DNA of 42,472 nucleotides, taken from contig JAPKBO010000008.1 in assembly GCA_028823395.1 (NCBI GenBank), positions 1 to 42,472 on the forward strand, given 5' to 3'. Below are positions 27,598 through 35,363 of the stretch, in pieces (within the stretch, counting starts at the first letter, position 1; the number at the start of each line of letters is the position of its first letter). This stretch comes from Planctomycetota bacterium (GTDB taxonomy: Bacteria > Planctomycetota > UBA1135 > GCA-002686595). Position numbers and translations under genes: made by a program. Below the pieces are notes generated by a model, which did not search any database, had not been told where the DNA came from, and worked only from the letters and a program-made list of their open reading frames with translations.

Positions 27598-29175
27598 ATG
27601 AGCGAACTTGGATCCCCTTTTGGCCAGGGTTGGCCTGACCGCTTCAACCTCTGCACCTATTTCCTCGACCACAACGTGGACGAGGGTCGAGGGGAGAAGA
27701 CGGCCCTTGTCTGCGGCGATAGGAGTCACACCTATGCCAGCCTGCAGGAGCGCGTGATTCGCTTAACCGCCGCCCTGCGCGAAATGGGGCTCGGCGCCGA
27801 GGACCGCGTCCTGATCGTCCTTCCAGACGATTTGGAGTTCGCAGAGATTTGGTTTGCGACCCTGCGTGCCGGCGGCGTCTTTGCCATGGTCAACCCGCTG
27901 CTGAAGGCCAAGGACTTCAGCTACTACTTGGAATACACCAAAGCCCGCGTGCTGGTGACCGACTCTTCGGTGCTGGCCGAGATTGGTGAGGCAGCTCGCT
28001 CGTCACCGCATCTGCGGGGCGTGCTCGTAGTGGGTAGCGAGGTGGAGGACTTCACCCCTTACGAGGGTGCGATCGCCGCTCAGTCGGAGGATTCCAGCAC
28101 GGGATTTGTGGCGCCTACAGGCCCCGATGACCTCGCGGGTTGGTTGTTTACCTCAGGTTCGACGGGTGAGCCCAAGGCCTGCGTCCACATGCAGCGCGAC
28201 TTTGCTTTTTCGACCGAGACGTTTGCCCTGCAGGTCGCGGGATATAAAGAGGACGATGTATGCCTTTCCGTTCCCAAGTTGTTCTTTGGGTACGCGACGG
28301 GAACGAACCTCATGTTCCCTTTTCGCGTGGGCGCGACGGTCATCTTATTTCCGGAGCGTTCCACGCCCGACGCTCTCTTCGACCTTATCGCCCAACATAG
28401 GCCGACCTTCTTGACCTCGGTTCCGACCCTCATCAACAACATGCTGCGCTCGGAGCGTTGTGATTTGGCCGATCTGTCCAGCCTGCGCGTGTGCCTCTCC
28501 GCCGGAGAGGCTCTGCCGGCCAGCCTGTACGAGCAGTGGATGGAACGCACGGGCGTGGAGATCCTGGACGGAATAGGATCAGCGGAGATGTTCCACATCT
28601 ACATTTCCAATCGCATGGGGGATGTTCGTATCGGGAGCCTCGGCAAGCTCGTTCCGGGGTACGCTGCTGAAATTCTCGGCCCGGATGGCGAGGAGGTGCC
28701 TCCGGGCGAACCCGGCCGATTGCGCATCCGGGGAGGCTCGACGGCGCTTTGCTATTGGGGTGACAAGGCAAAGTCCCATGAGACCTTTCAAGCCGATGCT
28801 TGCACCACCGCCGACATCTTTCGCGTGGACGAAGAGGGTTACTTCCAATACGTGGGCAGGGGCGACGATCTCCTAAAAGTGAGCGGGATCTGGGTGTCCC
28901 CCTTGGAGATCGAGAATGCTCTGCTCGCTCACCCTGCCGTGGATGAGGTTTGTGTGATCGGTAAGGCCGACAATGACGGCTTGATCAAGCCCCAGGCGTT
29001 TGTGGTCTTGGCAGCCGGTCACCCTGGCGATGAAGCTCAGGCGGGGGACCTCAAGGCCCATCTCAAGGAACGCCTTGCCCCTTACAAATACCCACGCTGG
29101 TTCGAATGGTGCGAGGAGCTCCCCAAGAACGACCGTGGAAAGGTCAACCGCAAGCTTCTGAAGTCGAGGGGCTGA
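27598..29175 (+). CDS. Benzoate-CoA ligase family acyl/aryl-CoA synthetase
   Basis: AGWLFTSGSTGEPKACVHMQRDF; DGIGSAEMFHIYISNR; YVGRGDDLLKVSGIWVSPLEIENALLAHPAVDE; C-terminal PKNDRGKVNRKLL. Confidence 0.92.
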   Translation: MSELGSPFGQGWPDRFNLCTYFLDHNVDEGRGEKTALVCGDRSHTYASLQERVIRLTAALREMGLGAEDRVLIVLPDDLEFAEIWFATLRAGGVFAMVNPLLKAKDFSYYLEYTKARVLVTDSSVLAEIGEAARSSPHLRGVLVVGSEVEDFTPYEGAIAAQSEDSSTGFVAPTGPDDLAGWLFTSGSTGEPKACVHMQRDFAFSTETFALQVAGYKEDDVCLSVPKLFFGYATGTNLMFPFRVGATVILFPERSTPDALFDLIAQHRPTFLTSVPTLINNMLRSERCDLADLSSLRVCLSAGEALPASLYEQWMERTGVEILDGIGSAEMFHIYISNRMGDVRIGSLGKLVPGYAAEILGPDGEEVPPGEPGRLRIRGGSTALCYWGDKAKSHETFQADACTTADIFRVDEEGYFQYVGRGDDLLKVSGIWVSPLEIENALLAHPAVDEVCVIGKADNDGLIKPQAFVVLAAGHPGDEAQAGDLKAHLKERLAPYKYPRWFEWCEELPKNDRGKVNRKLLKSRG

Positions 29176-29238
29176 GGGCGAGCAACTGGCCACTGGGAAT
29201 CGCCGCCCGCGCTCCTGGTGAGTAGAATCCTCATACAC

Positions 29239-30012
29239 ATGTCAGAACTCGCCAAACAGACCTGGCCGGAAGCCCAAGAACTTCTCGGTCCCGAGACCGT
29301 GGCTCTAGTGCCTATCGGCAGCACCGAACCCCATGGTCCGCACTTACCTCTGGACACGGATGTGACCATTGCGACAGCCCAGACCTTGCGAGCTTCGACC
29401 CTCCTTGAAGCCAAAGGGGTCAAGACCGTGATCCTGCCCGCCGTCCCTTACGGCGTGACCCACTGGACCCATGGCTTCGCAGGCACAATCACTTTGCGCC
29501 CCGGCACTCTGTGGTCCCTGCTTGAGGACATCGTTGAGAGCCTCGAAGAAGCCGGTGTGCGCCACGTGGTGTTTTCTAATGGACACCTGGAGCCGGGTCA
29601 CATCGAAGTGTTGCGCGGCCTTCCGATGGACTACAAGGAGAAGAAGGAGGGCTCGGCCCAGGTCATTTTCCCGGACAACACACGCCGGCGCTGGGCCGCG
29701 ACCCTAGGCGACGAGTTCAAGGGCGGTGACTGTCACGCAGGTCGCTACGAATCGAGCATCATTCTCAAGGCGGATCCAGAGGGCGTACGTGAGGAGAAGC
29801 GGGTTGCGCTTGAGCCCGTGGAAATCGGACTTGTGGAGCGCATTCGTGGCGGGGCCAAGAGCTTTAGGGAGTGCGGCGCAGACCAGGCCTACTGCGGCGC
29901 ACCCGCTGAAGCGAGTGCGGCTGAAGGGGAAGCCCATATCGAGCAACTAGCCAACATGATCGTCACTTCCATCGAAGAAGCATGGCCGGAACTCTTCGGG
30001 GCGGCTTCATGA
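29239..30012 (+). CDS. Creatininase family protein (putative amidase/formamidase)
   Basis: LVPIGSTEPHGPHLPLDTDVTIA; VVFSNGHLEPGHIEVL; GGDCHAGRYESSIIL. Confidence 0.88.
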   Translation: MSELAKQTWPEAQELLGPETVALVPIGSTEPHGPHLPLDTDVTIATAQTLRASTLLEAKGVKTVILPAVPYGVTHWTHGFAGTITLRPGTLWSLLEDIVESLEEAGVRHVVFSNGHLEPGHIEVLRGLPMDYKEKKEGSAQVIFPDNTRRRWAATLGDEFKGGDCHAGRYESSIILKADPEGVREEKRVALEPVEIGLVERIRGGAKSFRECGADQAYCGAPAEASAAEGEAHIEQLANMIVTSIEEAWPELFGAAS

Positions 30013-30449
30013 GTTCATATGACACCATGCTGCAGGTGCGCTTTGGTCACGTGGACCCGGCGGGAATCGTCTATTTCCCCCGTATCTACGATTATCTCCA
30101 TGACGTCTTCGAGGAGCTGTGGGAGAAGCACGTTGGGCAGCGTTATTACCATTTGCTGCTGGAGAAGAAGGTTGGCTTTCCGCTTGTTCATTCGAACGTG
30201 GACTTTAACGCGCCTCTGCGATTCGGTGATCGCCCCCTAGTGAGCGTGACCTGTTTTAAGCTGGGTCGCACCTCTCTGGGATTACGCTACGTCTTCCGTT
30301 TGGGAGAGACCATTTGCCTGGAAGCTAAGCAGGTCACCGCCTGTATAGACGTGGACACTATGAAGCCTGTGGCAATCCCCGATGCGTTCCGGGAGAAGTT
30401 TGCGGAACTGATTGAGGAGGGCGTCGAGATGACGGCGGTCAACCTATGA
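30009..30449 (+). CDS. 4-hydroxybenzoyl-CoA thioesterase-like (hotdog fold)
   Basis: VRFGHVDPAGIVYFPRIYDYLHDVFEELW. ATGA overlap with upstream creatininase-family gene. Confidence 0.88.
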   Translation: MSSYDTMLQVRFGHVDPAGIVYFPRIYDYLHDVFEELWEKHVGQRYYHLLLEKKVGFPLVHSNVDFNAPLRFGDRPLVSVTCFKLGRTSLGLRYVFRLGETICLEAKQVTACIDVDTMKPVAIPDAFREKFAELIEEGVEMTAVNL

Positions 30450-31315
30450 GAATTGTCGACCTCTATGGGGAAGGCCGTCCCATCTTCAGTTTTGAGTTCT
30501 TCCCTCCCAAGACGGATGCCGGTGAGAACAAGCTCATGGAGACCATGGCGGATCTAAAGTCTGCTGTGGAGCCGGACTTCGTGTCCGTGACCTACGGGGC
30601 AGGTGGCAGTACTCGCGACCGAACCCATGGAGTGGTCACACGGATCCAAGACGAACTCGGTATCACAGGCATGGCTCACCAGACGTGCGTGGCTGCCAGT
30701 CGCGCAGACGTGCGCGAGAACGTGAAGCGCCTCGTCGAGTCGGGTGTCGAGAATATTCTCGCCCTACGCGGTGACCGGCCTGAGACGGATGGAGACTGGC
30801 AACCCCCGGAAGACGGCTTCTCCCACGCCAATGAACTGTTGCAGTTTCTGACTGAAGAATTTGACCTTTCACTTGGAGCCGCCTGCTATCCAGAGGTTCA
30901 CCCCGAGGCGGTCAGCGCGAATGACGATTTGGCATGGACTCACGAGAAGGTGAAGAGTGGCGCGGGATTCTTGACCACGCAGCTCTTCTTCGAATCAGAG
31001 TGCTATGTTCAGTTCGTGGGGCGAGCTCGGGAGGCGGGTATCACCGTTCCCATCGTTCCGGGCATCATGCCCATAACCAATCTTGGTCAGATCGAGCGCT
31101 TTACGAAGATGTGTGGGGCTGAGTTGCCGGCACACCTGCACGAGCGTTTACAGCGGTGCGGGGATGACGCCGCCGCCGTGATGGCCACGGGTATCGAGCA
31201 CGCGATCACTCAGTGCCGTGAACTTCTTGAGGCCGGCGCGCCGGGGTTGCATTTCTACACGCTCAACAAGAGCCATGCCACGCGCTCGATCTTGGCCGCT
31301 ATGCGCCAACTCTAA
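30446..31315 (+). CDS. metF: 5,10-methylenetetrahydrofolate reductase
   Basis: FSFEFFPPKTDAGENKL; DFVSVTYGAGGSTRDRT; ILALRGDRP; ATGA overlap with upstream gene. Confidence 0.94.
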   Translation: MRIVDLYGEGRPIFSFEFFPPKTDAGENKLMETMADLKSAVEPDFVSVTYGAGGSTRDRTHGVVTRIQDELGITGMAHQTCVAASRADVRENVKRLVESGVENILALRGDRPETDGDWQPPEDGFSHANELLQFLTEEFDLSLGAACYPEVHPEAVSANDDLAWTHEKVKSGAGFLTTQLFFESECYVQFVGRAREAGITVPIVPGIMPITNLGQIERFTKMCGAELPAHLHERLQRCGDDAAAVMATGIEHAITQCRELLEAGAPGLHFYTLNKSHATRSILAAMRQL

Positions 31316-32337
31316 GGCGCTTTCAGACAGTCAGCCAGCGTCGCCAGGAAGTGCTTGATCTGGTCCATGGGTGCGACCGTGATGCGAATGTGATCGCGAA
31401 TCCGATCATCGTCGAATCGGCGCACGGCGATTTTGCGTTCCAAGAGCGCGGCTTGAATTGACGCACCCGAGTGCGCGGGGTGCGTGGCAAGTACCCCAAC
31501 GGAATTGGAAGGCAGAACCGAGAAGCCAAGTTTTTCCAAGCCCGTGGCCAGATAGTCACGATTGCCCACGAGTTCATCGCGTAGGGATTCGAAGGAGGCC
31601 TGACGGCGGATGGCTTCCATGGCCATGACCTGGGCCATGGCGTTGACGTTGAAGACGTCTTTCTGAGCCAGCATGCGTGCGATCAGGCCTTCTCCCGCGA
31701 TGCAGTACCCCAGGCGCAGGCCGGCCATGCCGTAGAACTTAGAGAAGCTGCGTACGAAAGCCATGTTGGGCGGCAGGGGTGATGGGATCGAGTCGTGGCC
31801 GTACTCGCCGTAGACGTTGTCCCAGATCACATACGAATTCTCGTCGGCGGCCAACCGCATGAGTTCATCCGTTGGCACGCTGCGACCGGTGATGGCGTTG
31901 GGTGAGTCCACGACGGCGAACCCACTAAATCCGGTTGGGTCTACGTGGCCGGTCTCGAATGCATCACCGGGCAATACCTCTTGTCTGAATCCGAGTCTTT
32001 CGGCCAAGAGGTCGTAGACCTTAAAGCGCACGTCCAACACATGCATGCAGTCGTAAGTTTCATGGAGTACGCCAAAGAGGTCGGAAAGCACCTCATCCGC
32101 GCCGTTACCCAAGAAGACTTGCTCGGCACGTACACCATGGAGTCCAGCGATGGCTGTGCGCAGCGGCATGCAAGTGGCATCGGGATAAGAGGAGATCGCG
32201 GCTTGTTCCACCAGATCTCGTGCGGCATCTACGGCCCATTCGCGTCCCACCAGCAAATTCTCATTGCGATGTAGGCAAAGAACGTCGTCCATCGAAACTT
32301 GAACGCCGGGGTCGTAGGTGGATTTGAAATTGCTCAC
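31312..32337 (-). CDS. Histidinol-phosphate aminotransferase-like class I/II PLP enzyme
   Basis: LHRNENLLVG; FLGNGADEVLSDLF; WDNVYGEYG; FVRSFSKFYGMAGLRLGY (PLP Lys). GTG start overlaps upstream C-domain stop. Confidence 0.88.
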   Translation of the reverse strand: MSNFKSTYDPGVQVSMDDVLCLHRNENLLVGREWAVDAARDLVEQAAISSYPDATCMPLRTAIAGLHGVRAEQVFLGNGADEVLSDLFGVLHETYDCMHVLDVRFKVYDLLAERLGFRQEVLPGDAFETGHVDPTGFSGFAVVDSPNAITGRSVPTDELMRLAADENSYVIWDNVYGEYGHDSIPSPLPPNMAFVRSFSKFYGMAGLRLGYCIAGEGLIARMLAQKDVFNVNAMAQVMAMEAIRRQASFESLRDELVGNRDYLATGLEKLGFSVLPSNSVGVLATHPAHSGASIQAALLERKIAVRRFDDDRIRDHIRITVAPMDQIKHFLATLADCLKAP

Positions 32338-33962
32338 GATGGGTCCTCAGGGTGACTGCGGGATCGACGACCTGAGCGCTTGCGCAGGCCCTTCAGCTTG
32401 GCCTGGGTGGACGCCTTCAGGTTGTCGGCAGCTTCTTGTTCGGCCGTGGAGTCGGATTCTTGCAAGCTCAAGACTAGTTCTTGCAGGCGGATCCGCGGAT
32501 TGGCCAGTACGCAGTTTAGCAGGGTCTTGTAGCGCTCAACGAAGCGTTCCATCGTCGCAGGTTCATACAGGTCCCGACTGTACTCCAGTGTTCCTTCGAT
32601 GCCCTCCGGCATGTCCCACAGGAAAATGGCGATGTCGTACCTCGCGTTGTCGAATTTGACCTCCACCGGGCTCATGACGAGGCCCGGTAGTTCGATGGTC
32701 TCGATCTGCCCCATCTCAAGGCCATAGCCATAGACGGCGGGGTTCCGGTCGGGCGTGAGCAAGGAGAATTGCACCTGGAAAAGGGGGTTACGGCCCAGGT
32801 CGCGTCCCGGCTGCACCTGAGCCAGGATCTGCGTCAAGGGCAGATCCTGATGAGACCAGGCCCCGATGGTCGTGGTGCGTACGCGTTTCAATAGCTCGTC
32901 GAATCCTGGATTCCCAGAGAGGTCCGTGCGCAATGCCAGCATGTTTACAAGGAAGCCAATTAACCCCTCGAGCTCGCTACGGTTGCGGTGCGCAACTGCA
33001 GATCCGATCAGCATGTCGGTGTGTTTGCCTACATCGTGCAGGAGGGCCAGGAAGGCTGCGTTCAAGGTCATGAACAACGTCACGCCTTGGTCTTGGGAGA
33101 GCTTGCGCAGGCGGTTGCTCAAATCCTTTGGCAGACGGATGGCGGCGTGGCGACCTTTGAAGGACTGAACGGCAGGGCGCGGGTGATCGGTGGGAACTTC
33201 GGCACTGATGAGGTCGCCGGACAATTGCTCGCGCCAGTAGGCGAGGTGCTCTTCAAGCTTGGCCCCCTGCAGCGTCTCGCGTTGCCAGGCCGCGAAGTCG
33301 CCCATCTGAATCGGAAGCTCATCCAGAGGCGATGACTTTCCGGCTTGGAAGGCGCTGTAGAGATCCTTGAACTCCTCGGTGAACACTCCCATGGACCACC
33401 CATCGGTTGCGATGTGATGGAAATTCAATACGAGAATGTGGTCGTGCTCCGCCAGGCGCATCACAAACGTTCGAAAGAGGGGCCCGCGGGCCAGATCGAA
33501 TGGCTTGTGGGCATCCTCTGTTGCCAGGCGTGTGGCTTCCTTCTCGGCATCTCCCAGGGACCGGTCGGACAGATCTGAGATGGAAAGCTGGAAGGGCTCT
33601 GGTGCTGTAACCACTTGGTAGGGCCGCCCGTCCCTCGTCTCAATACTCATGCGCAGGGGCTCATGGCGCGCAATGATCTCGCCCAGCGTCTTTTCTAGTG
33701 CCGCCATGTCCAACTGTCCACTGAGGCGGACGGCCCCAGGTTGGTTGCTGCGCGCCTCGTTGGGCTCGAGCTGGTCGAGGAACCACAGGGCCTCCTGTGC
33801 GAAGCTCAATGGGGCTGGCCCAGAATCGGGCCGGCGGGGGATAGCCTGCTCCTCTGCAGGCGCCGCCATGCCCTTCTTCTTGAGCATCTTGGCTAACAGA
33901 GCCCGCCGCGCGGGAGAGAGTCCCTGCCGGGAGGGTGGGTCAGGTCCGCTCGACTGGGGCAT
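32334..33962 (-). CDS. Free-standing NRPS condensation-domain protein
   Basis: LSFAQEALWFLDQLEP; VLNFHHIATDGWSMGVF (intact HHxxxDG); YWREQLSG; IGFLVNMLALRTDLSG. No A or PCP motif. ATG 33962 (MPQSSGPD...) chosen. Confidence 0.92.
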   Translation of the reverse strand: MPQSSGPDPPSRQGLSPARRALLAKMLKKKGMAAPAEEQAIPRRPDSGPAPLSFAQEALWFLDQLEPNEARSNQPGAVRLSGQLDMAALEKTLGEIIARHEPLRMSIETRDGRPYQVVTAPEPFQLSISDLSDRSLGDAEKEATRLATEDAHKPFDLARGPLFRTFVMRLAEHDHILVLNFHHIATDGWSMGVFTEEFKDLYSAFQAGKSSPLDELPIQMGDFAAWQRETLQGAKLEEHLAYWREQLSGDLISAEVPTDHPRPAVQSFKGRHAAIRLPKDLSNRLRKLSQDQGVTLFMTLNAAFLALLHDVGKHTDMLIGSAVAHRNRSELEGLIGFLVNMLALRTDLSGNPGFDELLKRVRTTTIGAWSHQDLPLTQILAQVQPGRDLGRNPLFQVQFSLLTPDRNPAVYGYGLEMGQIETIELPGLVMSPVEVKFDNARYDIAIFLWDMPEGIEGTLEYSRDLYEPATMERFVERYKTLLNCVLANPRIRLQELVLSLQESDSTAEQEAADNLKASTQAKLKGLRKRSGRRSRSHPEDPS

Positions 33963-33999
33963 TCGTAAGAAACCGAAACAGGGGTAAACGCAAACGGCG

Positions 34000-35277
34000 C
34001 TACAGGTCAGGAAAGGTGTACAGGTAGGCCGAACCCGAGTCGGCACCCGCATCATCGTCTCGCCACGACCCGGTTACCAATAGCTTTCCTTTGAGAGCGA
34101 GGTGAAACCCGAAAGCATCCTGGGGTGCACCATCGGAGGGCACCACCTTGCGGAACTTGGACCACTTATTGTTGCGGTAGCGGTAGATGTACACCGCTCC
34201 CGGGCCCAAAGCCTCCGTCAGCTTCACCGAGGCGCCCACAGCTAGGTTGTCGCCGTCGAGGGCTATAGAGAACCCGAAGTGGTCGTAAGCAGCGCCATCC
34301 CGCGGCACGATCTTGTGCTCGTGGCCCCAACTGGCCCCGTCATGACGCCAGACATATGCGGCTCCCGATTGTGTGCCCTTAGGGCTATCTCCGAACGCCC
34401 CGGCCACGACGGTGCGGCCGTCCAGATACACCGACCAGCCCAGAAAGCTGTTGGTGCCGGCATCGGAGGCCACGAGCTTTCGCTCCTGGACCCAGCTGGC
34501 TCCGTTGTAGCGAAACAGGTACACCGCACCTGCATTCGAGGCTCCATCATCGTCCTTCCAGGTGCCCACGGCGATAACGTTTCCACTCACGCTGACGTGC
34601 CGCCCGAAGCCGTCATTGGCATCCCTGTCGGAGGCTTTGAGCTTCTGCTCTTGTACCCACTGCAGTCCATTAAAGCGGTAGACGTAGGCTGCTCCGGAAC
34701 CCTTGCCGCCCCCGTTCTTCTTCCAGGCGCCAGCGACAATCACGTTGCCGTCGATGGAAACCGTATTGCCCAAGCGGTCATCTTTTGATCCATCACTGGC
34801 CAGGAGCTTCTGCTCCTGAACCCAGCTGGTTCCGTTGTAGCGGAAAGCATAGACCGAGCCGCTTTTCTCGCCGTTGTCGTCGTCCCAATGGGTTCCGACG
34901 ACAGCCAGGTCGCCATCTAATTCTAGTGAGCGCCCAAAGTTGTCACCCGCTTGGCCGTCGTCGGGCAGGAGCTTTTGCTCTTCTACCCACTGACGGCCGT
35001 TGCATCGATAAACGAATACTGCGCCAGAGTCCTTGCCCTGGTCGTCATCCCACTCGGAGGCCACTAGGGCGACATTGCCATCCACGGCCATGGCCGCCGC
35101 GAAGATATCTTCCTGAGCCAAGTCGTTCGGCTTGATCTTGCGTTCCCCGACGGCGACACAATTGGGGTCGAGCTTCGGGGGAATGGGGGAGCCCGGCGGA
35201 ACTTGCAGCGCGGTACACGGGGCGGCGAGCGTACAGGCGAGGACAGCCGCTGTGGAAATCTTGGTCAGCATCATCAC
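34000..35277 (-). CDS. Secreted FG-GAP repeat (beta-propeller) protein
   Basis: Signal peptide; about seven ~51-aa repeats of type DxFGxSVxxDGxxxVVGxxxDDxxGxxSGxxYVxRYNGxxWVQEQKLxASD. Confidence 0.9.
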   Translation of the reverse strand: MMMLTKISTAAVLACTLAAPCTALQVPPGSPIPPKLDPNCVAVGERKIKPNDLAQEDIFAAAMAVDGNVALVASEWDDDQGKDSGAVFVYRCNGRQWVEEQKLLPDDGQAGDNFGRSLELDGDLAVVGTHWDDDNGEKSGSVYAFRYNGTSWVQEQKLLASDGSKDDRLGNTVSIDGNVIVAGAWKKNGGGKGSGAAYVYRFNGLQWVQEQKLKASDRDANDGFGRHVSVSGNVIAVGTWKDDDGASNAGAVYLFRYNGASWVQERKLVASDAGTNSFLGWSVYLDGRTVVAGAFGDSPKGTQSGAAYVWRHDGASWGHEHKIVPRDGAAYDHFGFSIALDGDNLAVGASVKLTEALGPGAVYIYRYRNNKWSKFRKVVPSDGAPQDAFGFHLALKGKLLVTGSWRDDDAGADSGSAYLYTFPDL

Positions 35278-35363
35278 GTGGGCCCCCGGCGGGCTTTCAA
35301 GGCATCAGATTATCGTACCCCTAAGAGCCGCGAAGCTGTGTCCGCAACTTGCCCAAGGGATCT

